This document shows, piece by piece, positions 1-6,206 of a DNA stretch of 6,206 nt. Below the pieces are notes generated by a model. It was not told where the DNA came from. It was given only the letters and a program-made list of their open reading frames with translations, and made no database searches. The translations under genes were made by a program, and so were the position numbers. How positions within the stretch are numbered: position 1 is the stretch's first letter; every line of letters begins with the position of its first letter. Where the stretch lies: NCBI GenBank assembly GCA_023253415.1, contig JALRGK010000104.1, positions 1 through 6,206 on the forward strand. The letters are read 5' to 3'. The stretch comes from Rhodocyclaceae bacterium (GTDB lineage Bacteria; Pseudomonadota; Gammaproteobacteria; Burkholderiales; Rhodocyclaceae).

Positions 1-42
1 CGTAAAGCCATATGTTTGAAGTGGTTCTTTATTATCGATCAT
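1..42 (-). CDS. 5' end of an unidentified gene (partial)
   Basis: An ATG at 42-40 opens a frame that stays open to the window edge and reads MIDNKEPLQTYGFT. An AAAGGA ribosome-binding-like stretch (revcomp of 51-56) sits a suitable distance upstream, inside the end of the preceding MazG-like frame. The start overlaps that frame's stop by 11 nt, as expected for translationally coupled genes. Fourteen residues are too few to assign a family. The QTYGFT stretch faintly recalls the N-terminus of PLP-dependent trans-sulfuration enzymes such as methionine gamma-lyase, but this is only a guess. Confidence 0.4.
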   Translation of the reverse strand, partial: MIDNKEPLQTYGFT

Positions 43-178
43 AACCAGATCCTTTCAAAGTATTGTTCTCTTGACGCTGTGCCAGCTTCTGCAAGTTCTT
101 ACTCGCCAAGTCAGCTAAGCTCCAGCCCATCACCGTAGACAATCCAGCAATCTGCCAGAGCACATCACCGATCTCCTT
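32..178 (-). pseudogene. C-terminal fragment of a MazG-like nucleotide pyrophosphohydrolase
   Basis: The minus frame from 178 down to the TAA at 34-32 encodes 48 residues beginning KEIGDVLWQIAGLS and ending LKGSGYDR. This matches the C-terminal half of MazG-like all-alpha NTP pyrophosphohydrolases. The E-x-x-D pair (EIGD) is the second half of the metal-binding motif, followed by the amphipathic SLADLASKNLQKLAQR helix and the terminal GSG-DR. Members of this family hydrolyse (d)NTPs to NMP and pyrophosphate. The N-terminal helix with the first E-E-x-x-E metal ligands is absent: upstream of about 178 the DNA is rpmA in another frame. No start codon or ribosome-binding site is visible, so as it stands this is a non-functional remnant or the product of a chimeric join. 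The segment 1-180 has lower G+C (81 of 180 bases) than the rest of the window. Confidence 0.75.
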
Positions 179-362
179 TTGCATACAAAGTGTGGTCTTT
201 ACCCATGCCTACGTTTTCACCAGCGTGCATACGTGTACCACGTTGACGAACGATGATACTGCCAGCTGAAACGAATTGCTCACCAAAGGCTTTAACACCT
301 AATCGTTGGGCCTGTGAGTCGCGACCGTTACGGGAACTACCGCCTGCTTTTTTATGTGCCAT
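165..362 (-). CDS. rpmA: 50S ribosomal protein L27, truncated at the C-terminus
   Basis: L27 is a large-subunit protein whose N-terminal tail reaches towards the peptidyl transferase centre. The frame gives 65 residues with the family hallmarks: MAHKKAGGSSRNGRDS at the N-terminus, then GSIIVRQRGTRMHAGENVG (residues 34-52) and KDHTLYAKGD (55-64). Normal bacterial L27 is about 85 residues and continues after the last motif with a beta strand of the type G-V-V-K-F-E and a further ~20 residues. Here residue 65 is Arg and then TGA, because the DNA changes into a MazG-like coding frame. An AAGGAG ribosome-binding site (revcomp of 372-377) lies 9 nt before the ATG. The gene follows rplU by 27 nt and is presumably co-transcribed from the rplU promoter. 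obgE, the usual next gene, is missing. The identity is certain; whether the truncation is real is not. Confidence 0.93.
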   Translation of the reverse strand: MAHKKAGGSSRNGRDSQAQRLGVKAFGEQFVSAGSIIVRQRGTRMHAGENVGMGKDHTLYAKGDR

Positions 363-371
363 GGTGTGAGG

Positions 372-377
372 CTCCTT
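372..377 (-). promoter_or_regulatory. Ribosome-binding site of rpmA
   Basis: AAGGAG on the minus strand ends 9 nt before the rpmA ATG (362-360), inside the 27-nt rplU-rpmA gap. It confirms the rpmA start. Confidence 0.75.
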
Positions 378-389
378 AGCTAAACCGGA

Positions 390-701
390 TTAGCCTGCGA
401 TCGCGTTGATCTGCAGTTCGGTGTAATTCTGACGATGGCCCTGACGCTTCTGGTAGTGCTTACGACGACGCATTTTGAAAATGCGAACCTTGTCGTGACG
501 ACCCTGGCTCAGAACCGTAGCCGATACCGTTGCACCTGCCACCAGCGGCGCGCCGATTTTCACGGATTCGCCTTCGCCGACCATGAGAACCTGGTCGATG
601 GTGATCTGGGTGCCAACTTCTGCCGGTATCTGTTCTACTTTGATTTTTTCGCCTGCGACAACGCGATACTGCTTGCCGCCGGTTTTTATGACCGCGTACA
701 T
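390..701 (-). CDS. rplU: 50S ribosomal protein L21
   Basis: L21 is a primary 23S rRNA-binding protein of the large subunit. The product is 103 residues, the normal family length. It starts MYAVIKTGGKQYRV (residues 1-14) and carries the conserved basic signature IFKMRRRKHYQKRQGHRQ at residues 74-91. I start it at the ATG at 701-699 rather than an in-frame ATG 12 codons upstream. MYAVIKTGGKQY is the universal N-terminus, and a GGAG ribosome-binding site (revcomp of 708-711) lies 6 nt before it, while the upstream ATG would add residues foreign to the family. It leads the rplU-rpmA operon, is transcribed from a promoter at 737-765, and diverges from ispB as in E. coli. Confidence 0.98.
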   Translation of the reverse strand: MYAVIKTGGKQYRVVAGEKIKVEQIPAEVGTQITIDQVLMVGEGESVKIGAPLVAGATVSATVLSQGRHDKVRIFKMRRRKHYQKRQGHRQNYTELQINAIAG

Positions 702-707
702 GTTGGA

Positions 708-711
708 CTCC
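708..711 (-). promoter_or_regulatory. Ribosome-binding site deciding the rplU start
   Basis: GGAG on the minus strand sits 6 nt upstream of the ATG at 701-699. This supports the 103-residue L21 over the longer frame beginning at 737. Confidence 0.75.
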
Positions 712-736
712 AAAGGGATATTGCAAAGAACTCGCA

Positions 737-765
737 AGTTTACGCAAAAAATCCTTTGTTGTCAA
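737..765 (-). promoter_or_regulatory. sigma70-type promoter of rplU-rpmA
   Basis: Read on the minus strand, a perfect -35 TTGACA (765-760) is followed by a 17-nt spacer and a -10 TAAACT (742-737). Transcription would start near 730, giving a leader of about 29 nt before the rplU ATG. The ideal -35 and ideal spacing suit a strong ribosomal-protein promoter. The call is from sequence only. Confidence 0.75.
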
Positions 766-815
766 AGTGTTTGATGTTTTTGCCGGGAGCATCGGGCTCT
801 GATTGGTGTTTTGCC

Positions 816-844
816 TTGACTCGGGGCGCTGTCGCCCGTAAATT
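816..844 (+). promoter_or_regulatory. sigma70-type promoter of ispB
   Basis: A -35 TTGACT (816-821), a 17-nt spacer and a -10 TAAATT (839-844) lie upstream of ispB. Transcription would start near 851, about 27 nt before the ispB GTG and only a few nt before an ATG at 855. The spacer is unusually G+C-rich. A GGGGCG/CGCCCC inverted pair (823-828 and 845-850) spans the -10, with unknown significance. Confidence 0.7.
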
Positions 845-854
845 CGCCCCTTTG

Positions 855-881
855 ATGCTTATTGACGGTCTTCCCGCGTGA
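855..881 (+). CDS. Possible 8-codon leader minicistron coupled to ispB
   Basis: ATG at 855 opens a frame reading MLIDGLPA and ends at TGA 879-881. Its stop overlaps the ispB GTG start in a 4-nt GTGA arrangement, the classic layout of translational coupling. The predicted transcription start near 851 would leave it almost leaderless. The ispB GTG has no convincing Shine-Dalgarno sequence of its own, so coupling would help explain how it is translated. So short a frame can arise by chance, and there is no conservation evidence. Confidence 0.25.
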   Translation: MLIDGLPA

Positions 882-1867
882 CAGCCAGTTCCAGCCAACC
901 TTCCAAACCGTTATTTGCCGAGTTGATCGCCGATGAGATGCGGCTGGTTGACGATGTGATCCGCGCCTCGCTGCATTCCGAGGTGGTGCTGGTCCGGCAG
1001 GTGTCGGAATATATTATTCATAGTGGCGGCAAGCGCCTGCGTCCGGCTTTGCTTTTGCTGACCGCGGGTGCCTGCGGTGTGCCGGGCCCACAGGCCCGGA
1101 CACTGGCGGCGGTGGTGGAGTTCATTCATACGGCGACGCTGTTGCATGATGATGTGGTGGATGAGTCGAGCCTGCGTCGTGGCCGGGAAACGGCGAATGA
1201 ACTGTTCGGCAATGCGGCGAGTGTGCTGGTCGGTGATTTTTTGTATTCCCGCGCCTTCCAGATGATGGTGTCCGTGGGACGCATGCGTGTGATGGAAGTG
1301 CTGTCGGAAGCGACGAATATTATTGCCGAAGGCGAAGTGCTGCAGCTGATGAACTGCAATGATGCCGATGTGACCGAAGAGCGTTACCTGCAAGTCATCC
1401 GTTACAAGACCGCCAAACTGTTCGAGGCGGCCTCGCGTCTGGGGGGGGTGCTGGCCGATGCCTCACCTGCGCTGGAAGATGGGCTGGCTCGTTACGGGAT
1501 GCATCTGGGCACGGCCTTCCAGATTATTGATGATGTGCTGGATTATTCAGGCAACGAGGCGGATACCGGTAAACATCTGGGCGATGATCTGGCGGAAGGT
1601 AAGCCAACCCTGCCGCTGATTTACGCGCGTGATCGCGGTACCCCGGAGATTGCCGCGGCGATTCGGCAGGCGATTGAGTCGGGCGGTCTGGAAGAATTTG
1701 ATGCGGTGCTCAAGGCGGTGCATGAGAGCGGTGCGCTCGACATGGCGCGGGAAGCGGCACGACGTGAGGCCGCCCTGGCGCGTGCTGCCTTGGTTGAATT
1801 GCCAGCAACACCCTTCAAGAAGGCGCTGGAAGAACTGGCCGATTTTGCGGTCGATCGTTCTCACTGA
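878..1867 (+). CDS. ispB: Octaprenyl diphosphate synthase (trans-polyprenyl synthase)
   Basis: This cytosolic enzyme extends farnesyl diphosphate with isopentenyl diphosphate to make the all-trans C40 (or similar) side chain of ubiquinone and menaquinone. The 329-residue product is close in length to E. coli IspB (323). It shows GGKRLRP (50-56), the first Asp-rich motif DDVVD (91-95) followed by the R-R-G of the diphosphate-binding loop, FGNAASVLVGDF (110-121), KTA (177-179), the second Asp-rich motif DDVLD (218-222), and GDDLAEGKPTLPL (235-247). Chain length cannot be proved from sequence, so nona- or decaprenyl is possible. The start is GTG at 878; the next in-frame ATG (residue 21) would trim the conserved N-terminal helix. 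The Shine-Dalgarno is weak. A bidirectional terminator follows. Confidence 0.95.
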   Translation: MTASSSQPSKPLFAELIADEMRLVDDVIRASLHSEVVLVRQVSEYIIHSGGKRLRPALLLLTAGACGVPGPQARTLAAVVEFIHTATLLHDDVVDESSLRRGRETANELFGNAASVLVGDFLYSRAFQMMVSVGRMRVMEVLSEATNIIAEGEVLQLMNCNDADVTEERYLQVIRYKTAKLFEAASRLGGVLADASPALEDGLARYGMHLGTAFQIIDDVLDYSGNEADTGKHLGDDLAEGKPTLPLIYARDRGTPEIAAAIRQAIESGGLEEFDAVLKAVHESGALDMAREAARREAALARAALVELPATPFKKALEELADFAVDRSH

Positions 1868-1883
1868 CGACGCATCGGAGTAT

Positions 1884-1923
1884 TAAAAGCAAACAGGCCG
1901 CAGATGCGGCCTGTTTGCTTTTA
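1884..1923. terminator. Bidirectional rho-independent terminator between ispB and the patatin gene
   Basis: A perfect stem pairs 1885-1901 with 1906-1922 around a 4-nt AGAT loop; T1884/A1923 adds an eighteenth pair. The upper stem is G+C-rich (caggccgc/gcggcctg) and the base is A/T-rich, so each strand ends its hairpin in a TTTT run. It lies between the ispB stop (1865-1867) and the stop of the converging phospholipase gene (1937-1939), so it can terminate both transcripts. Confidence 0.9.
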
Positions 1924-1936
1924 GAGAGAGACGCCC

Positions 1937-3334
1937 TTAGCGCTTGCTGACGGCCTTCTTGGCCGCAGGTTTGGCGCGTGACTTGCCGGGGGTTGCTTTT
2001 TGGGGAGCCGGCGTGACCTTACGTTGAGCCGGGGCTTTTTTCGGGGCGGCTTTGGTGACAGTGCCAGACGCGTTGGGCTTGTGTGTCTCGACGTGTCCCG
2101 AGTGAAACGCATAGTCGCTGAAGGCATTGCGTTGCGCTGTCGGGTCGGTATATTCCGCGGTGAAGCGTTCTTTCCGGTGCACATCGTAGGTCACGAAGTT
2201 TTCACCTTTGGGGGGCATCGCCAGACAGGATGTGTCATCCAGTGTTTCTTCGATGTCGTCAAGCCCGATGCGCCAGTGGCGCTCCATGCTTTCTGAACTG
2301 AACTCGGCGTCTTTATACTGGCCTTCACCGAACTTGTTCTGATAGATCAGCTGCACAACGTTGTAATTCGAACCCATGGCCTGCTCGGCCATCTGATCGA
2401 AGTAGGGATCGGCTTTACGGACGGCTGCAGGAATCCGGTCAATCGTATTCAACAGCAGCTTGCGCATCCGGTGCATATTGCGCACCAGGTCGGTGATGGC
2501 ACGCGTCCGGCTGGAATACTGGATGTCTTTCTGACGTTCGGTGACTTCAAAAATGTTGGACGGCAATTTGCCATGAGCACTCCACAGGTCGACCTGGAAG
2601 ATGAGGCTGTCCTGATTGTTGCTTTCGTTCATGATGTAGAGCAACGGGGTGTTGGAAACGCAACCGCCGTCCCAGTAGTACTCGCCATCAATTTCGGTGG
2701 CGGGGAAGCCCGGTGGCAGTGAACCGGAAGCCATGATGTGCTCCGGCCCGATCTTCATGTGACGGTTGTCAAAGAAGACAAAGTTACCGGTGCCGACATT
2801 GGTCGAACCCAGCGAGATGCGCATCGAGTCTTTATGGTTGATGCGGTCGAAATCGACCAGACGCTCCAGTGTGGCCTTCAGCGGTGCGGTGTCATAGAAG
2901 CTGACCTGGCTCGGGTTGCCAAAGCCGGGGGCGAAGGGGCGCGGGTAGAAAAATTCGTTTTGCCCCTCCAGAATAGCCATGGTAGCGGCATAGGAGCCGA
3001 ACGCTTTGTCGATGGTGTGTTTGACGCTTTCCTGAAAAGGGGCAAAGCCAAACCCCAGCATGTTGACGGCTTCAGCAGCGAAGCTTGCCGACATTGATGG
3101 TGGTCGGCACACGGTTTCCCAGAAATCGCGAAGCCGTTCTACCCGTTTTTCCGGAGGGTTGCCGGCGACGATGGCCGCGTTAATGGCACCAATCGAGATG
3201 CCGGCGACCCAGGTAGGGTCAATGCCTGCTTCGGCCATGCCTTCGTAGACGCCCGCCTGATAGGCACCAAGGGAGCCGCCGCCCTGGAAAATGAGGACAA
3301 TCTGCTCGTAGGGCGGGAGTTGGATCTTGTTCAT
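1937..3334 (-). CDS. Patatin-like phospholipase with DUF3734-type C-terminal domain
   Basis: Predicted serine lipid acyl hydrolase of the patatin family, 465 residues. The oxyanion-hole loop QGGGSLGAY is at residues 17-25, the nucleophile elbow G-I-S-I-G at 45-49 (Ser47), and the catalytic-dyad Asp in W-D-G-G at 221-224 (Asp222), so the active site appears intact. The middle part (HMKIGPEHIMASGSLPPGFP, then QVDLWSAHGKLP and ERQKDIQYSSRTR) matches bacterial patatins with a DUF3734 domain. The last ~45 residues are a low-complexity tail rich in Lys, Ala and Pro. No signal peptide or membrane segment is visible, so it should be cytoplasmic or peripheral on the membrane. An AGAGGA ribosome-binding site (revcomp of 3344-3349) lies 9 nt before the ATG. 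It converges on ispB and diverges from the FUSC operon. The substrate is unknown. Confidence 0.93.
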   Translation of the reverse strand: MNKIQLPPYEQIVLIFQGGGSLGAYQAGVYEGMAEAGIDPTWVAGISIGAINAAIVAGNPPEKRVERLRDFWETVCRPPSMSASFAAEAVNMLGFGFAPFQESVKHTIDKAFGSYAATMAILEGQNEFFYPRPFAPGFGNPSQVSFYDTAPLKATLERLVDFDRINHKDSMRISLGSTNVGTGNFVFFDNRHMKIGPEHIMASGSLPPGFPATEIDGEYYWDGGCVSNTPLLYIMNESNNQDSLIFQVDLWSAHGKLPSNIFEVTERQKDIQYSSRTRAITDLVRNMHRMRKLLLNTIDRIPAAVRKADPYFDQMAEQAMGSNYNVVQLIYQNKFGEGQYKDAEFSSESMERHWRIGLDDIEETLDDTSCLAMPPKGENFVTYDVHRKERFTAEYTDPTAQRNAFSDYAFHSGHVETHKPNASGTVTKAAPKKAPAQRKVTPAPQKATPGKSRAKPAAKKAVSKR

Positions 3335-3343
3335 AACGGGGGT

Positions 3344-3349
3344 TCCTCT
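3344..3349 (-). promoter_or_regulatory. Ribosome-binding site of the patatin-like gene
   Basis: AGAGGA on the minus strand lies 9 nt before the ATG at 3334-3332, supporting that start. Confidence 0.65.
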
Positions 3350-3376
3350 GCAGGGCGTTTGTGTTGTCTGAGTTGG

Positions 3377-3409
3377 AGTGACGAATTATGCAATGTATCA
3401 TGCGTCACT
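3377..3409. promoter_or_regulatory. 33-bp imperfect palindrome, likely operator
   Basis: Two 16-nt arms (3377-3392 and 3394-3409) flank a single central A. Thirteen of the 16 positions are complementary, including an unbroken outer AGTGACG/CGTCACT pair. It lies in the 140-bp gap between the divergent patatin and FUSC genes. There is no T-run, so it is not a terminator, and the symmetry suits a dimeric repressor or activator. The position would allow control of either or both genes. No regulator gene is present in the window. I found no convincing promoter boxes in this gap, although a TAGTAT (3414-3419) right beside the palindrome is a possible -10 for the rightward operon. Confidence 0.55.
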
Positions 3410-3474
3410 GTCATAGTATTTTGATTTATTAGCGAATTCCCTTTCGTTCGCTTTCAATCGGAACCCCATTCTGC

Positions 3475-5514
3475 ATGGCTGCCTTGCGCTGGTTTCCACC
3501 GCTGGAGTTTCCCTTATCGTCTGACGTTTTGGCGAGAGTGCGTGCTGGTTTGAAACTGGGTTTGTTGACGATGCTGGCCTTTGGGCTCGCGTTGTTTACG
3601 AGCTTCGAGGCGCTGATTGATATGGCCGGCCTGGCGGGCATGTGTGCGTGCATTCTGTCATTGCCCGATTCGGGGGCGGTCTTTGCCAAAAGCTATGCGC
3701 GTTTGTTTGGCACTGTTGCGGGCGGGGTGGCCTGCGTGGCGCTTTACTGGGTGTTTCCCCAGGCCCCCTGGCTTTTTGCAGGTGGTCTAGCGATCTGGAT
3801 GGGGGTTTCTGCGTTTTTTGGCAGCAAGCTCAAGTACTTTGGTTCTTACGCCTCAATTCTGTCAGGCTACACGGCAGCCATTGTGGCCAAATCTACGCCC
3901 AATCCTGAAGATGCCATCCGTATTGCCGGTGAACGCATCAGTGTGATTGTCATCGGCATACTGGCGGTGGCTTTTGTCTGGGGTGTGTTTCATATCCGGA
4001 AGGGATTTGCAGCCTATCTGCCGCCGCTTCGTGAGATGAGCGACCGCATTACGACGCAGGTGACACAGGTCGTGAATAACCCGGAGGCTTATGATCATGT
4101 GGAGACCATGCGGGTATGGGCCAAGGATATCGAGGCTATGCACCAGAGCCTGGAATATGCCAGCGCAGAGGATCCGGAAGTGGCGCTGCATGCCCGGTCG
4201 ATCCGCTGTGGCTTGAATGAGTTCTTTGCCGATATCGCGGATTTCAATATCCGGCTCAAGGAGCTGGGTATGCTGCTTAAAGACTCTCCGCATCGGGTGA
4301 TGGCCGATGAGGTTAATCGCGAGATTCTGGCAGCCTTTCGGGCGCGCCTAGATGAACCGGATGAAGAGGCCGATGCGCGCATGGTTGCGATCAGGCAGCG
4401 TGTTATTGATTATTTTGCAACACTCACGATGCCCGATTTATTGACGCGTGTCCGGCTGCTTGCTGAAATTGATGCTGCCAGGAAGCTGATCGATACCATG
4501 AATCGGATCCGGCGTGGTCGGCAAACCTACGACGAGGAGGATATCCGGCCATTAGGGCAGGCAACGTCCTTTGCCCACAGTTTTTACGTGGCAGCCGTAG
4601 TGGCCTTCACATTCATGGTGGCTTGGGGCGTCTTTATCGTTAATGAATGGCAACCATCGGGTTTGTTATTCATTGTGATGGTGTCGATCCTGATGCAACT
4701 AGTCAGCGTCACGGAAGATCCCGTCGGCGCGATCAAGAGTTTCCAGCTGGGGGTTTTTGGGTCCGTTATCCCGGCGCTGATCTGCTCGCAAGTGTTGATG
4801 CCGCTCGGTAGCGGGTTTCCGTGGTTACTTCTGTCTTTCTCCGTGATTATCGTGCCCTGTTGTATCTTGCGTTCCTTTCCTAAAACACAGGTTGCCGGTA
4901 ATACGTTCATGATCTTCGGCATGATGCTCAGCCTTCCCGATAATCAAATGACGTACGACCTGCAGGGATTCCTCAATAATCTATTGGCCCAGATGGCGGG
5001 TTGGACGTTGGTCTTAGCGTCCGTGCTTATTTTCTTTCCAATACGGAATCGGGCAAAAGCGTTTCGGATCGAACGTCGGGGTTATGACGGTCTGATGGCC
5101 TTGCCTCACCATTTACGCCTGGATCGTTTCCGGATGTGGGAAGACAAACAGCAGGAGCGTGTCTGTTTTATTGAGCGTATTGCAGCGCTCAAGGGCACTG
5201 CGCTGGCGCAGGAAGCCATTGAGACCCTGTTGAAACAGATGCGCGTTGGCCGTTGTTTCAGGCGTCAACGCCTGGATCTGATGGGTCTAAACCTGTCGGC
5301 ATCTTTGCGGCAACGGATTAACCAGGCTGAATGGTTCTGGAGCCGCCAGTTTGATAGCCCGGAACGTTTCCAGAAAGTTGCGAGACGCCTCGTAGAGGCG
5401 CTGGTCGCCGAGTCCATCGCACAACCGGCGCATCAGTTAGAATTGCAAGCCGCTGCTCAGGAGTGGCGGATGATTGCCCAAAACAACCAGGTTCTTGCAG
5501 GACTGTCATGCTAG
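3475..5514 (+). CDS. FUSC-family (AaeB-like) inner-membrane efflux transporter
   Basis: Predicted inner-membrane component of an aromatic-acid-type exporter, 679 residues, close to E. coli AaeB (~655). The layout is the FUSC pattern: an N-terminal block of about six hydrophobic segments (roughly residues 22-173), a long soluble region (174-368), a second block of about six segments (roughly 370-521) and a soluble C-terminal region (522-679). The second block carries the conserved SVTEDPVGAI (411-420) and FPKTQVAGNTFMIFGMMLSL (468-487). The ATG at 3475 has only a weak GGAA upstream (3460-3463), so the start is less certain than the family. The stop overlaps the next gene by 7 nt. Gene order here is FUSC, DUF1656, membrane fusion protein, whereas E. 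coli has aaeX-aaeA-aaeB. Substrate is inferred only. Confidence 0.9.
   Translation: MAALRWFPPLEFPLSSDVLARVRAGLKLGLLTMLAFGLALFTSFEALIDMAGLAGMCACILSLPDSGAVFAKSYARLFGTVAGGVACVALYWVFPQAPWLFAGGLAIWMGVSAFFGSKLKYFGSYASILSGYTAAIVAKSTPNPEDAIRIAGERISVIVIGILAVAFVWGVFHIRKGFAAYLPPLREMSDRITTQVTQVVNNPEAYDHVETMRVWAKDIEAMHQSLEYASAEDPEVALHARSIRCGLNEFFADIADFNIRLKELGMLLKDSPHRVMADEVNREILAAFRARLDEPDEEADARMVAIRQRVIDYFATLTMPDLLTRVRLLAEIDAARKLIDTMNRIRRGRQTYDEEDIRPLGQATSFAHSFYVAAVVAFTFMVAWGVFIVNEWQPSGLLFIVMVSILMQLVSVTEDPVGAIKSFQLGVFGSVIPALICSQVLMPLGSGFPWLLLSFSVIIVPCCILRSFPKTQVAGNTFMIFGMMLSLPDNQMTYDLQGFLNNLLAQMAGWTLVLASVLIFFPIRNRAKAFRIERRGYDGLMALPHHLRLDRFRMWEDKQQERVCFIERIAALKGTALAQEAIETLLKQMRVGRCFRRQRLDLMGLNLSASLRQRINQAEWFWSRQFDSPERFQKVARRLVEALVAESIAQPAHQLELQAAAQEWRMIAQNNQVLAGLSC
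5499..5502 (+). promoter_or_regulatory. Ribosome-binding site deciding the DUF1656 start
   Basis: AGGA lies 5 nt before the ATG at 5508, inside the end of the FUSC gene. It supports the 67-residue product over a longer in-frame start at 5463. Confidence 0.65.
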
Positions 5515-5711
5515 CCAATGTCGACGTTTACGGTTTTTACATTGCACCGTTTGCCGCCGATGTGGTGTCGACGCTGGTGGCGTTCTTCTTCTTGCGCAAG
5601 GTGCTGGCACGCTTTGGTATCAACCGGATGGTCTGGCATCCGAATCTGTTCGAGATTGCACTCTTCTCGATACTTCTCTGTTTATTTGTCATGTTTAGGG
5701 CGAGTGGTTAA
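5508..5711 (+). CDS. DUF1656 (AaeX-like) small inner-membrane protein
   Basis: Small membrane protein that accompanies FUSC exporters; its role in the complex is not established. The 67-residue product equals the length of E. coli AaeX and shares its landmarks. It has an N-terminal hydrophobic segment (about residues 8-28), a short basic loop (LRKVLARFGINR, 29-40), the family-typical V-W-H-P-x-L-F-E stretch (42-49) and a second hydrophobic segment (about 48-63). I chose the ATG at 5508 because it gives the family length and has an AGGA upstream; an ATG at 5463 in the same frame adds 15 polar residues from inside the FUSC gene. It overlaps the FUSC stop by 7 nt and the next gene begins 10 nt downstream, so all three are probably co-translated from one mRNA. 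Confidence 0.92.
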   Translation: MLANVDVYGFYIAPFAADVVSTLVAFFFLRKVLARFGINRMVWHPNLFEIALFSILLCLFVMFRASG

Positions 5712-5714
5712 GGG
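5709..5714 (+). promoter_or_regulatory. Ribosome-binding site of the membrane fusion protein gene
   Basis: TAAGGG overlaps the DUF1656 stop codon and lies 7 nt before the ATG at 5722. A second AAGG at 5717-5720 is too close to the start to serve. Confidence 0.6.
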
Positions 5715-5721
5715 TTAAGGC

Positions 5722-6206
5722 ATGAATACGGATTGGAAAAAACGCATTCCGGACTGGGTGCCGACAGACCGCTCGATCGTGGGCGTATTGATCACGCTGT
5801 TAGCGCTCGTGATTGCGCTCTATCTGGGGTATGTGCTGTGGATGCTCTATATGCGTTCTCCCTGGACACGGGATGCGTTTGTGCGGGCGGAAGTGGCAGA
5901 TATAGCGACCGAAGGCGTGTCAGGTTATGTGACAGCCATCTACGTGAAAGATAACCAGAAGGTGCAGGCCGGTGATCCGCTGTTCGACATTGATCCAACG
6001 CGCTATCAGTATGCGGTGAAAGAAGCCGAGGCTCAATACGAAACCGCCAAGAAAAAACTGGTGCTGCAGAAGTCACTGGCCAAGATGCGCATGAATGCGC
6101 AGGGCGCGGTATCGGTGCAGGATAAGCAGATCTATGAGACGGATGCCGAAGTGGCGCAGGATGCGGTGGATAATGCCAAGGCAGCGCTGGATTTGGCAAA
6201 GTACAA
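5722..6206 (+). CDS. HlyD/EmrA-type membrane fusion protein (AaeA-like), 3' end outside window
   Basis: Periplasmic adaptor that would link the FUSC pump to an outer-membrane channel. The visible 161 codons show a short cytoplasmic N-terminus and one membrane anchor (about residues 19-44). The family stretch SPWTRDAFVRAEVADIA (46-62) follows, then the biotinyl-lipoyl-like half domain EGVSGYVTAIYVKDNQKVQ (64-82) with GDPLFDIDPTRYQ (84-96). After that comes the start of the alpha-helical coiled-coil hairpin (about 97-161), rich in Ala, Glu, Lys and Gln. E. coli AaeA has the same SPWTRDA and DNQ-V-G-LF-ID-RYQ landmarks. The frame is open at the window edge. No outer-membrane factor gene is visible, so a TolC-like partner may be encoded further on or elsewhere. 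Confidence 0.93.
   Translation, partial: MNTDWKKRIPDWVPTDRSIVGVLITLLALVIALYLGYVLWMLYMRSPWTRDAFVRAEVADIATEGVSGYVTAIYVKDNQKVQAGDPLFDIDPTRYQYAVKEAEAQYETAKKKLVLQKSLAKMRMNAQGAVSVQDKQIYETDAEVAQDAVDNAKAALDLAKY

Noticed and set aside
390..737. Longer L21 of 115 residues starting at 737.
   Set aside because: The extra 12 residues do not belong to the family, and the GGAG site and MYAVIKTGGKQY start both place initiation at 701.
823..850. GGGGCG/CGCCCC inverted pair around the ispB -10 box, a possible operator.
   Set aside because: The arms are only 6 bp of pure G+C in a G+C-rich promoter and an overlapping CGCCCG spoils the symmetry, so chance is a sufficient explanation.
435..881. Plus-strand frame of 148 residues across rplU and the intergenic region.
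   Set aside because: Its body is the antisense of rplU and has no recognisable domain. Only its last eight codons, from the ATG at 855, deserve mention as a possible minicistron.
911..1393. Minus-strand frame of 160 residues opposite ispB.
   Set aside because: It is rich in His, Arg and Gln as expected for the antisense of a G+C-rich gene, shows no domain, and lies wholly inside a certain gene.
1441..1448. Run of eight G residues inside ispB, a possible slippage or phase-variation tract.
   Set aside because: It encodes the Leu-Gly-Gly-Val of a normal IspB sequence in frame, and ispB is essential for quinone synthesis in relatives, so on/off switching makes little sense. A sequencing-error risk is the only practical note.
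3335..3474. Promoter boxes for the patatin gene and FUSC operon.
   Set aside because: TTGAAA (minus, 3457-3452) and TTGATT (plus, 3421-3426) look like -35 boxes, but neither has a good -10 at 16-18 nt, so no promoter is called.

Overview
The window looks like chromosome from a beta- or gammaproteobacterium. Four things point there: the rplU-rpmA ribosomal pair diverging from ispB (the E. coli arrangement), typical L21 and L27 sequences, an IspB highly similar to the octaprenyl diphosphate synthase of Proteobacteria, and a FUSC/DUF1656/membrane-fusion efflux operon of the AaeXAB kind. The exact genus cannot be read from the sequence.

Layout, left to right. Positions 1-42 hold the first 14 codons of an unidentified minus-strand gene. 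Positions 32-178 encode, on the minus strand, the C-terminal 48 residues of a MazG-like nucleotide pyrophosphohydrolase that has no N-terminal half. It runs straight into an rpmA (L27) gene that has lost its last ~20 codons. The obgE gene that normally follows rpmA is missing. This join is the oddest point in the window and is either a real deletion/recombination scar or an assembly chimera. rplU (L21) lies upstream of rpmA on the minus strand. A 176-bp intergenic region (702-877) carries two well-formed divergent sigma70-type promoters, one for rplU-rpmA and one for ispB. ispB (878-1867, plus) meets a minus-strand patatin-like phospholipase gene (1937-3334) tail to tail across a strong bidirectional terminator.

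A second divergent intergenic region (3335-3474) carries a 33-bp imperfect palindrome that looks like an operator. From it, rightward, runs a tightly packed operon: a FUSC-family (AaeB-like) inner-membrane transporter, a 67-residue DUF1656 (AaeX-like) membrane protein, and an AaeA/EmrA-like periplasmic membrane fusion protein cut by the window end. These three should form an export system, probably for aromatic acids or similar toxic organics. The substrate is inferred from the family only.

Overall this is mainly housekeeping and efflux content. I see no mobile element, CRISPR array, tRNA or rRNA, and no clear sign of a wholly new system. The points most worth checking are the rpmA/MazG junction, the 33-bp palindrome, a possible 8-codon minicistron coupled to ispB, and the lysine-rich tail of the patatin protein.
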